Positions 16,688 to 24,730 of a stretch of DNA of 51,421 nucleotides are shown here, piece after piece. The first letter of the stretch is position 1. The number at the start of each line of letters is the position of its first letter. The notes beneath the pieces were generated by a model that was not told the origin of the DNA, ran no database searches, and was given only the letters and a program-made list of their open reading frames with translations. The stretch is taken from contig CAVIAA010000012.1 of the NCBI GenBank assembly GCA_963640685.1, positions 1 to 51,421 on the forward strand, read 5' to 3'. Source of the DNA: SFEL01 sp963640685 (lineage in GTDB: Bacteria; Bacillota; Clostridia; Christensenellales; CAG-138). The position numbers were made by a program, and so were the translations under genes.

Positions 16688-18691
16688 TTATTTTCTCGTT
16701 CTTCCTCTTGCCTTTTTCGCGCTGCCCGGCATTCCGGGGGCGATCTTTTTCGGCTTGTCCTCGCCTGTCAGGTCGAACAGCCTGTCCCTGAGCCTTGCCG
16801 CCGTTTCAAAGTCCAGCTCTGCGGCCGCGGCGCGCATCTGCTCCCTAAGCAGCTCCGCCCGCGCTTCCCGGTCCTCCGCCACCTCCTTCGGCCTGCCGCT
16901 TATCTCGATTATGCCGTGCACTGCCTTTGTTATGCTTCTCGGCGTTATGTTGTGCGCCTTATTATAGGCCTGCTGCTTTTCCCTTCTTCTTGCTGTCTCG
17001 TCTATGGCTTCCCGCATGGATGGGGTAATGGTATCCGCATACATCAATACCCTGCCGTCCGCGTTTCTCGCCGCGCGACCAATGGTTTGTATGAGCGAGG
17101 TCGCAGAACGGAGGAAACCCTCCTTATCCGCATCAAGTATGGCGACCAGCCCTACCTCCGGCAGGTCAAGCCCCTCGCGCAGTAGGTTTATGCCGACCAG
17201 CACGTCAAACTCGCCCAGCCTCAAATCGCGGATTATCTCCATCCGCTCTATTGTTTCTATATCGGAATGCATATACCGCACCCTTATGCCCATGCCATCC
17301 AGATATTCAGTCAGCATTTCCGCCATGCGCTTTGTAAGCGTAGTTACCAGCACCCGCTGTCCCTTCGCCGCGGTCTTTTTTATCTCGCCAAGCAGGTCAT
17401 CCACCTGCCCTTCGACCTTACGCACCTCTATTTCGGGATCGAGCAGGCCTGTCGGCCTTATCACCTGCTCCGCCACCCTATCCGCAAGGCCAAGCTCATA
17501 TTCTCCCGGCGTCGCAGATACGCAAATAAGCTGATTTATCCGCTCCGTAAACTCATCAAACTTCAGCGGCCTGTTGTCGTAGGCGCTGGGTATCCTGAAG
17601 CCGTAATCGACAAGGGCGGTCTTTCTCGAAAGATCCCCGCCGTACATTCCCCTTATCTGAGGCAGAGTAACGTGGGATTCGTCGATTATCATCAAAAAGT
17701 CCCTGGGAAAGTAGTCTATCAGCGTATACGGCGGCTCACCGGGCTTTCTCCCATCAAAGTACCGCGAATAGTTTTCTATACCCTGACAATAGCCTATCTC
17801 GCGCATCATCTCCATATCGTAAACGGTGCGCTGCTCTATCCGCTGAGCCTCTATCAGTTTATCCTCCGCCTTAAATTCCTCTACCCTTGCCTGCATATCC
17901 CGCTCTATCTCGCCCAATGCCTGAGCCATCTTATCCCTGCCCGTCGCATAGTGGGATGCCGGGAACACGGCAACGTGAGCCCTGTCGCAGAGTATTTCGC
18001 CGGTAAGGCAGTTTACCTCGCTTATGCGCTCCACCTCGTCGCCGAAGAACTCTATTCTCAGAGCCTTATCCGACCAGTTGGCGGGGAATATCTCCAGCAC
18101 GTCCCCCTTTGCGCGGAAGGTGCCTCGCACAAAATCATACTCGTTGCGCTGATATTGTATATCCACCAGCCTCCGCATGACCTCGTCACGGTCGATCTCC
18201 ATACCCTTTCGGAGCGATATCGAGAGCTTGAGATATTCGGCAGGATCGCCGAGGGCGTATATGCAGCTCACGGACGCAACTATTATGACATCGCTGCGCT
18301 CGTTCAGCGCGCAGGTCGCACTGTGGCGCAGCTTGTCTATCTCATCGTTTACCGTAGCTACTTTTTCTATGTAGGTATCCGAGGAAGCGATATACGCCTC
18401 CGGCTGATAATAGTCGTAGTAGGATACGAAGTACTCGACCGCACTATCCGGAAAAAACTCGCGGAGCTCGCCGCAGAGCTGCGCCGCCAGCGTCTTATTG
18501 TGCGCGATGACCAGAGTAGGCTTTTGCACCTGCTCTATGACCTTTGCCATGGTAAAGGTCTTTCCGCTGCCCGTTACGCCGAGCAGCACCTGCAGCCTGT
18601 CCCCGTTCCTTACCCCCTCGCTGAGCTCTTTTATGGCCTCCGGCTGGTCGCCGCAGGGCTGAAAGGGGGATACTACCCTAAATTCGCCCAT
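16688..18691 (-). CDS. uvrB: excinuclease ABC subunit B (UvrB)
   Basis: The 667-aa helicase-like protein verifies DNA damage in the UvrABC pathway. Walker A is GVTGSGKT (38-45). The damage-probing beta-hairpin region reads YYDYYQPEAYIASSDTYIEK, then DESHVTLPQ (motif II), and helicase motifs around TTLTKRMAEML and QTIGRAARNADG. The UVR motif (REQMRAAAAELDFETAARLRDRL region) that contacts UvrC is near the C-terminus. The RBS is weak. It lies 33 nt after the Dabb gene and 3 nt before uvrA. uvrC is not in the window. Confidence 0.97.
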   Translation of the reverse strand: MGEFRVVSPFQPCGDQPEAIKELSEGVRNGDRLQVLLGVTGSGKTFTMAKVIEQVQKPTLVIAHNKTLAAQLCGELREFFPDSAVEYFVSYYDYYQPEAYIASSDTYIEKVATVNDEIDKLRHSATCALNERSDVIIVASVSCIYALGDPAEYLKLSISLRKGMEIDRDEVMRRLVDIQYQRNEYDFVRGTFRAKGDVLEIFPANWSDKALRIEFFGDEVERISEVNCLTGEILCDRAHVAVFPASHYATGRDKMAQALGEIERDMQARVEEFKAEDKLIEAQRIEQRTVYDMEMMREIGYCQGIENYSRYFDGRKPGEPPYTLIDYFPRDFLMIIDESHVTLPQIRGMYGGDLSRKTALVDYGFRIPSAYDNRPLKFDEFTERINQLICVSATPGEYELGLADRVAEQVIRPTGLLDPEIEVRKVEGQVDDLLGEIKKTAAKGQRVLVTTLTKRMAEMLTEYLDGMGIRVRYMHSDIETIERMEIIRDLRLGEFDVLVGINLLREGLDLPEVGLVAILDADKEGFLRSATSLIQTIGRAARNADGRVLMYADTITPSMREAIDETARRREKQQAYNKAHNITPRSITKAVHGIIEISGRPKEVAEDREARAELLREQMRAAAAELDFETAARLRDRLFDLTGEDKPKKIAPGMPGSAKKARGRTRK

Positions 18692-18724
18692 TTCGTTTTA
18701 CCAAAACCCGCAGTGCGACCTGCT

Positions 18725-19006
18725 TCAGTCCTCAAAATCCACGGATATGCTGCTTTCCATCACCCTGTGGATGTATTCCTTGACCTTAACGTGCTCCGGA
18801 TGGTTGGCGTATACCGCGAGATCCTCCTTCGTTTCAAACTTTGCAACGAGAGCAAGGTCATAGCTCCTGCCGCTCCCCATAAAGTCAGCTCCCACATCCA
18901 TGCTGATAAGGCCAGGTACCTTGCCGACGAGCCCCTTGAGCATCGGCGCTATTTTCTTTGCTTCCTCCCGGTCGGTGTATTTGTGGCAAACAACGTGTGT
19001 TATCAT
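18725..19006 (-). CDS. Dabb (stress-responsive A/B barrel) domain protein
   Basis: The 93-aa protein consists of one Dabb domain: MITHVVCHKY, a helix of EEAKKIAPMLKGL, then ISMDVGADFMGSGRSYDLALVAKFETKEDLAVY, the typical ferredoxin-like alternation. Such proteins form dimeric beta barrels. Their functions vary and most bacterial members are uncharacterised. AGGAG precedes the ATG by 8 nt. It lies 59 nt after coaX and 33 nt before uvrB, probably as a passenger in that transcript. No specific function is claimed. Confidence 0.88.
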   Translation of the reverse strand: MITHVVCHKYTDREEAKKIAPMLKGLVGKVPGLISMDVGADFMGSGRSYDLALVAKFETKEDLAVYANHPEHVKVKEYIHRVMESSISVDFED

Positions 19007-19065
19007 GGCAAATTCTCCTTTTTCTTAATCAAATTATTATTGCGATGACGCCCTATGCGCCCGTT

Positions 19066-19833
19066 CTACCTGTTCATTTTGTATATGCGCGCAAGCCCCT
19101 CCAGCGTCAGGGTCGGGTTCACATAATTTATTCTGTCCGTTTCGCTGGCTATCATGCCGGACATCCCGCCGGTAGCTATTACGGTTTGCTTTGTTCCGAG
19201 CTCCTTTTCTATCTGACGCAGTATGTAATCCACCTGACCTACGTAGCCCCTTATAACGCCGGACTGTATGCCGTCCCTCGTGTTTGTGCCTATTACCTTT
19301 TCCGGCTTTATATATTCGACCTTGTGCAGCATCGCCGCGCGCTCGACCAGCGCATCCGCAGAGACCATTATGCCCGGGCAAATGAGCCCGCCCAGAAATT
19401 CCCCCTCCGCGGAGACCACGGAGAAGTTGGTCGCCGTGCCAAAGTCCACCACCGTGCAGGGGCCGCCATATACATGGTATGCCTCAACGGCGTTGCATAT
19501 CCTGTCCGCACCAAGCTGCGCCGGCATGTCATAGCGAATGGTTATGCCGAGCTTCATTTCGCTGCTTACCGTCATTACCTTCTGCCGGTGAAAATACAGC
19601 TCGCACATATGCTCCATGGTATAGTTTATTGACGGTATGACCGAGGACATTATTATTCCGTCCACGTCCCATGTATCTATACCCAGATGACTGAAGAAGC
19701 CTTCCATCTGCGTTCCATATTCATCCGCCGTCCTGAGTGCGTCCGTTCTGAGGCGCCACGAGCTGCGCAGCCTGCCCTCGTCAAAAAGGCCGGTTTTGAT
19801 GTTGGTGTTGCCTATGTCCATTACAAGAAGCAT
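19066..19833 (-). CDS. coaX: type III pantothenate kinase
   Basis: The 255-aa protein catalyses the first step of coenzyme A synthesis, pantothenate to 4'-phosphopantothenate. Type III signatures are DIGNTN (6-11, phosphate loop), GADR (108-111, pantothenate site), DFGTATNF (130-137) and GGLICPGIMVSADAL. Type III enzymes usually escape feedback by CoA and often need a monovalent cation. Its start lies 26 nt after an ECF-type S component gene, which fits a unit for taking up and trapping pantothenate. The RBS is GGAG about 14 nt upstream, which is long, so a start at Met5 is also possible. Confidence 0.95.
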   Translation of the reverse strand: MLLVMDIGNTNIKTGLFDEGRLRSSWRLRTDALRTADEYGTQMEGFFSHLGIDTWDVDGIIMSSVIPSINYTMEHMCELYFHRQKVMTVSSEMKLGITIRYDMPAQLGADRICNAVEAYHVYGGPCTVVDFGTATNFSVVSAEGEFLGGLICPGIMVSADALVERAAMLHKVEYIKPEKVIGTNTRDGIQSGVIRGYVGQVDYILRQIEKELGTKQTVIATGGMSGMIASETDRINYVNPTLTLEGLARIYKMNR

Positions 19834-19859
19834 CTGTTTTTGTCTGTCTCCGTCATAAA

Positions 19860-20480
19860 TTATTTATTTTTGTCCATGTATACGCTTATGGCCTTTCCTA
19901 CCGCGGTGCATATTATGACCGCCGCAGCAGCCTCCAGCACGCCGTTAAACGCAACAACGCTGAGAAGCGTCTTGAGCAGTGCACTGCCCGCGACGCCCAT
20001 TATCTGCGCCGTCTGCTCAAAAGCCAATAGATACATACCGCCAAGATAGAATACCGTGTTTGTCATGCTGCCGATAAACGCGCTGACGCCCATTGCCGCA
20101 AGCTGCCTTTTGCCTCCGCCGCTTATAGCGCCGTAGAGCGCCGCCGAAACGAGGCCGGTAAGCACCCTCGGAAGGAATATCACCGCCAGCACCAGCAGCA
20201 GGTTATACGCACCGAAGCCGGTGCCCGTCCCGAGTATGACTGCTGCCGTAGCGTCCGGCGTTGTAAAGCAGCGAATCAGACTGGTAAGGCCAAAAAAGAA
20301 GCCGAGCACCATACCGCCCTTCTTTCCCAGCGCATAGCCGCCCACTATAACAGGGATATGAACCGTCGTTATCGCTGCAACAGGCAGCACGATGTACCCG
20401 AGCGGCGTAAGGCCGAGAAGAAATATCACGGCTACAAACAAGCCGTAAAGCACCATCGTCCTTGTTTTTGTCATCTGCAT
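19860..20480 (-). CDS. ECF transporter S component, probably for pantothenate
   Basis: The 206-aa integral membrane protein has about five or six hydrophobic helices and an alanine/glycine-rich core (ITTVHIPVIVGGYALGKKGGMVLGFFFGL...). This matches the substrate-binding S subunits of energy-coupling-factor vitamin transporters. The location directly before coaX suggests PanT, the pantothenate S component; this is inference from context, since S components of different vitamins look alike. The energising EcfA/EcfT genes are not in the window. The ATG at 20480 is chosen because GGAGG lies 7 nt upstream; a frame 17 codons longer lacks an RBS. Confidence 0.82.
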   Translation of the reverse strand: MQMTKTRTMVLYGLFVAVIFLLGLTPLGYIVLPVAAITTVHIPVIVGGYALGKKGGMVLGFFFGLTSLIRCFTTPDATAAVILGTGTGFGAYNLLLVLAVIFLPRVLTGLVSAALYGAISGGGKRQLAAMGVSAFIGSMTNTVFYLGGMYLLAFEQTAQIMGVAGSALLKTLLSVVAFNGVLEAAAAVIICTAVGKAISVYMDKNK

Positions 20481-20614
20481 CCGTTTGCCTCCAGTTCGCA
20501 TTCTACCATTAAAGGTTAATTTTAGCATCACTTGTCCGCATTTTGCAACCGCGGTTTGCTCAAATGCGGCAAATAAAGTAGTTACGGAAAAAGTGTTAAA
20601 ATATTTTGGAGGGC

Positions 20615-20644
20615 TTTACATTATGACTTCTAATAACATATAAT
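20615..20644 (+). promoter_or_regulatory. promoter of VanW gene 3
   Basis: TTTACA (20615-20620), an 18-nt spacer and TATAAT (20639-20644). The leader of about 70 nt can form a hairpin with CTTTCG and CGAAAG arms near 20668-20692. Confidence 0.65.
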
Positions 20645-20718
20645 TATTGGTGCCGCATTAGGGTCTTTCCTTTCGCGGTGCTGCACGAAAGCGACTAAAT
20701 TTGTTTTATGGAGACATA

Positions 20719-22416
20719 ATGGAAACTAAAGCTCGGGAAAGGACATCTAAGACGTCCAAAAAAACCAAAAAAGAGTCCTCCGGCAAAACCGTAAGGACGC
20801 TGCTCATAGTTTTGGCGGCACTGCTCGTCATCTTTGGAACGCTGTATTACTTCATCATCTTCCGCGAGCAGCGGCGAAACGCCATACTGAACTCTACCAC
20901 CTTCCACGACGGAGTTACCGTAAACGGCATCGATGTATCCGGCCAAACCATAGACGAGGCTAAGGCCGCCCTTGCCGCGACCGCTGAGAAGGAAATCGCA
21001 GCCGGGGTGCAGCTCGTATTCACCTGCAACGGCAAGAGCTACACCGCCGATTCCTCAAAGTTCACCATAACATACAACACCGGCGAGGTACTCAACGAGG
21101 CGCTCTCGCTTGCCCGCGAGGGAGATTACCAAGCCCTTTCCGCCGAGCTCAGGGACATAAAGGAAAACGGCCGCGCCTACACCATAGATTATACCGTTGA
21201 GCCAACCGGCGTTGAGGCATTCCTGCACTCCTTTGCGGACGAAGTAACTACCCCGGCGACGCCCGCGAGCTTTGAGGTGCGTTATCCCGAAAAGAGCAGC
21301 GATACCGATGCCTACGACACGTCAAACATAGGAATAATCGGAGACGAAGCCAAAAAGGCAGGCTTAAGCGCCGAAAAGCAGGCTATTACCGATATAAAGG
21401 ATGCGTTTTTCATCTTTACCGAGGGCGATGACGGCTACGGCGTTGACATCGACGCCGTTATGGAAACCGTGCGTGCTCGCTGCGAAAGCAAGGATTTCGG
21501 CGACATTGAGGTCACTATGGCGCCGATACAGTCCGATGTTACGGTTGAAAGCCTCAAGGAGAGCCTTTTCCTCCGCGGCACGGCCTCGACATCGTTCAAA
21601 AACAAGCGCCGCAACACAAACCGCTGCCATAACCTTGCAAAGGCCTGCGGCATGGTATACGGTACCATACTGCAGCCCGGCGAGGAGTTCTCGGCAAACG
21701 GCATTCTGGGCGACAGGACGCTGAAGAACGGCTGGCTGCCGGCTCCCGCCGTAATAGCGGGTGGTGCCGACCACGAGGATCAGCCCGGCGGCGGCGTATG
21801 CCAGATAGCCACGACGACGTACATGGCAGTGCTTTACGGCGACTTCGAGGTAACTGCCCGCCGCCCGCACTCCACCCCCAGCGGCTACCCGGACGGACTT
21901 GATGCCACCATAAACACGGTCACGGGCTACATAGACTTCAAATGGAAAAACAACACCGAATCCCCGTGCTATGTGTTCACTTGGATAGACAACGTTAATT
22001 ATACCGTCAACTGCTCGATATACGGTCAGGCATTCCCTGATACGTTTGACGAGATCGAGCTCAGCTCCACCCTCGTTGAGCCCATTGAGCCCGGCGAACC
22101 CGAATATGAAGTCAAGAGCAGCCTGTATTACCCCTACTGGATGCTTAAAAACAAGGCGGTCAAGGGCTCCATATATGAATCCTTCAAGACCTACAAGCTC
22201 AACGGAAAGGTCGTTGAGACCAAGTCAATAGGTAATACGGAGTACAAGATGCACCCCACCCGCTACTATGTATGGCCTGGCTACGCCGGCGAGGTTCTTG
22301 ACCCGCAATATGAGCTTAAGGCAAACGACGACGGCACGCTGAGCCTCGCAAATGCCGGTACCACGACCACGGATGCAACGACATCAACAGGCACAACGGG
22401 CACTGTGACCCAATAG
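20719..22416 (+). CDS. membrane-anchored VanW family protein (paralogue 3)
   Basis: The 565-aa protein has a Lys/Ser/Thr-rich cytoplasmic start, one membrane helix at about 26-47 and a long extracellular region. NGIDVSGQTIDEAK marks the YoaR-like domain. The VanW domain has PGGGVCQIATTTYMAV (from residue 356) and RPHSTPSGYPDGLD. The Ser/Trp of the other two paralogues in HHSWPS are replaced here, so it belongs to a different branch. The C-terminus is a Thr-rich low-complexity tail. The ATG at 20719 has GGAG five nt upstream. It is a single-gene unit with its own promoter and terminator. Function is unproven, presumably at the wall. Confidence 0.9.
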   Translation: METKARERTSKTSKKTKKESSGKTVRTLLIVLAALLVIFGTLYYFIIFREQRRNAILNSTTFHDGVTVNGIDVSGQTIDEAKAALAATAEKEIAAGVQLVFTCNGKSYTADSSKFTITYNTGEVLNEALSLAREGDYQALSAELRDIKENGRAYTIDYTVEPTGVEAFLHSFADEVTTPATPASFEVRYPEKSSDTDAYDTSNIGIIGDEAKKAGLSAEKQAITDIKDAFFIFTEGDDGYGVDIDAVMETVRARCESKDFGDIEVTMAPIQSDVTVESLKESLFLRGTASTSFKNKRRNTNRCHNLAKACGMVYGTILQPGEEFSANGILGDRTLKNGWLPAPAVIAGGADHEDQPGGGVCQIATTTYMAVLYGDFEVTARRPHSTPSGYPDGLDATINTVTGYIDFKWKNNTESPCYVFTWIDNVNYTVNCSIYGQAFPDTFDEIELSSTLVEPIEPGEPEYEVKSSLYYPYWMLKNKAVKGSIYESFKTYKLNGKVVETKSIGNTEYKMHPTRYYVWPGYAGEVLDPQYELKANDDGTLSLANAGTTTTDATTSTGTTGTVTQ

Positions 22417-22428
22417 CATAACAAAGCC

Positions 22429-22458
22429 AAAGGCTCAGGCAAATGCCTGAGCCTTTTT
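22429..22458 (+). terminator. intrinsic terminator of VanW gene 3
   Basis: AAAGGCTCAGGC pairs with GCCTGAGCCTTT around a short AAAT loop and is followed by T residues. Its symmetry means it could also end the convergent spoVA transcript, whose last stop is at 22464. Confidence 0.88.
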
Positions 22459-22463
22459 ACGTC

Positions 22464-22820
22464 TTACAGCTTTGTTTTCGGCGTGAACAGCAGCGCATTC
22501 AGGTAACCGAACACTATCGCTGCCGCGACACCGCCCGCCGTTGCGGTTATCCCGCCGGTAAAGGCACCTATTACGCCGCTTTCCCGCGCCGCCTCTATTG
22601 CGCCGCTGCCCAGCGCGTATCCGAAGCCGGTCAGCGGAACCGTTGCCCCCGCCCCTGCAAGCTCCACCAGCGGCTCATACCAGCCAAGCGCCGTCAATAT
22701 CACCCCTGCCGTCACGAATATCACCAGCACCCTCGCGGGAGTGAGCCTTGTCAAGCTCAGCAAAAGCTGTCCTATCACGCATATCCCGCCGCCTATTAAA
22801 AACGCCCAAAGATAATCCAT
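22464..22820 (-). CDS. spoVAE: stage V sporulation protein AE (SpoVAEb type)
   Basis: The 118-aa membrane protein has about three to four helices and the SpoVAC/AE family pattern (FLIGGGICVIGQLLL; GAGATVPLTGFGYALGSG). In Bacillus, SpoVA proteins sit in the inner spore membrane, carry dipicolinic acid with Ca2+ into the forespore and release it at germination. This is the AEb form, a distant relative of the SpoVAC encoded two genes upstream. It starts 4 nt after spoVAD ends and is the last gene of the cluster. Confidence 0.92.
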   Translation of the reverse strand: MDYLWAFLIGGGICVIGQLLLSLTRLTPARVLVIFVTAGVILTALGWYEPLVELAGAGATVPLTGFGYALGSGAIEAARESGVIGAFTGGITATAGGVAAAIVFGYLNALLFTPKTKL

Positions 22821-22824
22821 TTTT

Positions 22825-23874
22825 TTACTTCCTTTCCAGCACTATGCCGTGGGCTATGCCCGGTATGCTGTCGTTTTGCATGCTGCTCGTCGGGCTCATC
22901 AGCGCGCCGGTCGCCATAAAGAATATTCGCCTAAGCTCTCCCTTTTCTATGCGCTCCAAAAGGTACGCATTCAAAACGCTTGCGCAGCAGCCGCAGCCGC
23001 TGCCGCCGCAGTCCGTCTTCTGCTCGCCGGAGAATATCAGGTTTCCGCAGTCCAAATGCCTGCTGCCAACGTCTATGCCGTTTTGCAGGCACAGCTCTCG
23101 AAACATCTCGCTGCCGAAGCTGCCCAGATCCCCGGTTATGATAAGGTCGTAGTCCATCACGCCGCGCCCCATGTCGCTAAGATGCGCTGCAAGCGTATCC
23201 GCCGCAGCGGGGGCCATTGCTGCGCCCATGTTGCTCGCGTCGGTTATGCCGAGGTCGGTCACCCTGCCGATGGTGCCCGCCGTTATAAACACATTGCCGT
23301 ATATCCTGTCCCCGTTGAGCGCAGCGTTTGAAACGATACTGCACCCTGCGCCGGTGACGGTGCGCTGCGCCGTTGGCGGGGTTTGGCCTCCCATCTCCAG
23401 CGGGCTCCTGTACTGTCTCTCCGCCGTTGAAAAGTGGCTTGCGGCGGCGCAGGCCACTCTGCCCGCGTAGCCGCCGTCGATCAGCATACTGCCTATGAGC
23501 AGCGACTCCGCCATAGTAGAGCAGGCTCCGTACAGCCCGAGAAACGGCAGTTTGAGCTCCCTTGCCGCATAGTTTGCGGAAATTATCTGGTTGAGCAGAT
23601 CGCCGCCCAGCAGGCAATCCACGCCGTGCAGGTTCACCTTTTCCATTGCGCGGCGCACGGTCTGCTCAAACATCTTTCTCTCCGCCTTTTCCCAGCTATC
23701 CTCGCCCCATGTGTCGTCCTGGAGCACGATGTCAAAATAACCGCCGAGCGTGCCCTGCCCCTCCATTGGCCCTACCACCGTTGCGGAGCTTATGACCGCC
23801 GGCGGGCTGGAAAAAACCACCGTCTGTCTCCCCGTCCGCTTTGCGGGTATCATTCCGCTCAGTATATCAGCCAT
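22825..23874 (-). CDS. spoVAD: stage V sporulation protein AD
   Basis: The 349-aa soluble protein has the thiolase/ketoacyl-synthase-like fold of SpoVAD, which binds dipicolinic acid in B. subtilis and helps its uptake into the spore core. Visible family features are the GRQTVVFSSPPAVISSATVV opening, the GGDLLNQI segment, LGLYGACSTMAESL with Cys118, and a C-terminal MATGALMSPTSS...IPGIAHGIVLER. It lies 14 nt after spoVAC and 4 nt before spoVAE. Expression is expected in the forespore under sigma-G, as in other spore-formers. Confidence 0.95.
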   Translation of the reverse strand: MADILSGMIPAKRTGRQTVVFSSPPAVISSATVVGPMEGQGTLGGYFDIVLQDDTWGEDSWEKAERKMFEQTVRRAMEKVNLHGVDCLLGGDLLNQIISANYAARELKLPFLGLYGACSTMAESLLIGSMLIDGGYAGRVACAAASHFSTAERQYRSPLEMGGQTPPTAQRTVTGAGCSIVSNAALNGDRIYGNVFITAGTIGRVTDLGITDASNMGAAMAPAAADTLAAHLSDMGRGVMDYDLIITGDLGSFGSEMFRELCLQNGIDVGSRHLDCGNLIFSGEQKTDCGGSGCGCCASVLNAYLLERIEKGELRRIFFMATGALMSPTSSMQNDSIPGIAHGIVLERK

Positions 23875-23888
23875 ATCTTTATACCTCC

Positions 23889-24344
23889 TTATCCGAACAG
23901 CAGGCTTATGAGCCCTACTATTACCGAGCTCCCAACTCCATACACAAGCACCGGCCCTGCTATGGTAAACAGCTTAGCTGCCGTGCCGGTTATCAGCCCT
24001 TCCCGCTTGAACTCCATTGCAGGGGAAACTACGGAATTTGCAAAGCCGGTTATCGGCACTATCGAGCCTGCACCTGCCCAGCTCCCGATTTTATCGTAAA
24101 CGCCAGCACCGGTGAGCGTTGCGCCGAGGAACACCATTACGATGGCGGTAAACGCCGCCGTAGACTTTTCATCCAGCCCAAGGCCGTTTTCCGCCCAGCT
24201 GCGCATCAGCTGACCCACGCAGCATATCGCCCCGCCGGAAACAAAAGCCCTTGCGCATTGCGAAGGGGTGTTGCTCTTGGGCATACGCTCCTTTACCAGC
24301 CTTTGATATCTTTCCTGCTCCGGCGTTTTTTTCTTACCGTCCAT
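23889..24344 (-). CDS. spoVAC: stage V sporulation protein AC
   Basis: The 151-aa membrane protein has a basic N-terminus (MDGKKKTPEQERYQRLVKER) and about four helices, including AFVSGGAICCVGQLM and GAGSIVPITGFANSVVSPA. In B. subtilis SpoVAC acts as a mechanosensitive channel that helps dipicolinic acid leave the spore. The cluster here has only C, D and E; spoVAA, AB, AEa and AF are absent, as in many Clostridia. The ATG lies inside the 3' end of a 46-codon gene, 11 nt before that gene's end, suggesting translational coupling. Confidence 0.95.
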   Translation of the reverse strand: MDGKKKTPEQERYQRLVKERMPKSNTPSQCARAFVSGGAICCVGQLMRSWAENGLGLDEKSTAAFTAIVMVFLGATLTGAGVYDKIGSWAGAGSIVPITGFANSVVSPAMEFKREGLITGTAAKLFTIAGPVLVYGVGSSVIVGLISLLFG

Positions 24345-24474
24345 TTTGCAGCTCCTTTTTCTTCAGCCGCTCCCTCGGCGTATAGCTTCTGTATCGTATT
24401 TCCGCCCCGCGCCTGCCCTCCTTTGGCAGCAGATCGCTCGCCGGCAGTGTAGCTCTTGTTAAAATGCCGTTCAT
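24334..24474 (-). CDS. 46-aa protein translationally coupled to spoVAC
   Basis: A short frame starts with ATG at 24474, eight nt after AGGTG, and stops with TAA at 24334, overlapping the first 11 nt of spoVAC in another frame. The peptide begins MNGILTRATLPASDLLPKEG and has a strongly basic second half (RERLKKKELQNGR at the end). It has no membrane helix or signal. The position as first gene of the spoVA transcript and the overlap are seen directly. A role as a leader peptide or a small forespore protein is inference; I do not recognise the family. Confidence 0.6.
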   Translation of the reverse strand: MNGILTRATLPASDLLPKEGRRGAEIRYRSYTPRERLKKKELQNGR

Positions 24475-24701
24475 CCGCACCGCACCTCAAAATCATATTT
24501 TTATGTATTCTGTGCTGTGCCGCCGGTTTTATTCTGCGCCGAGGCTGGGTAATTCTGCCGCGGCACAATAGGTATAAAAAAAGTGCAAAAATAGCTATAC
24601 GAAAATCAAATATAAGGTGAACTTTTGTTTTTAGTGTTGAATTGCGCATAACATATAAGATAAAATTATCATGATGTTATTTGATGCCTTGGCTTAATCA
24701 A

Positions 24702-24707
24702 TATAAT
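24702..24707 (+). promoter_or_regulatory. -10 box upstream of the DUF1538 gene
   Basis: A perfect TATAAT lies 24 nt before the proposed GTG start. TTTGAT about 16 nt upstream is a possible but poor -35 box. Confidence 0.4.
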
Positions 24708-24730
24708 CAGTCAATACAAACAGAAGGGAC

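Noticed and set aside
17267..19048. 593-codon open frame on the plus strand
   Set aside because: It is antisense to uvrB and the Dabb gene, has no RBS or recognisable domain, and its composition is that of a frame mirrored from a real gene.
6608..22416. Vancomycin resistance determinants
   Set aside because: VanW domains alone occur widely in Firmicutes; there is no vanH, ligase, vanX or vanRS in the window.
24560..24610. GTATA ... TATACCT as a sigma-G promoter for spoVA
   Set aside because: The spacer is 19 nt and only about 4 of 7 bases of the -10 match, so it is too weak to list as a feature.
24293..24649. 118-codon minus-strand frame upstream of spoVAC
   Set aside because: It lacks an RBS, runs through the AT-rich promoter region and ends inside spoVAC; the 46-codon frame with an RBS explains the region better.
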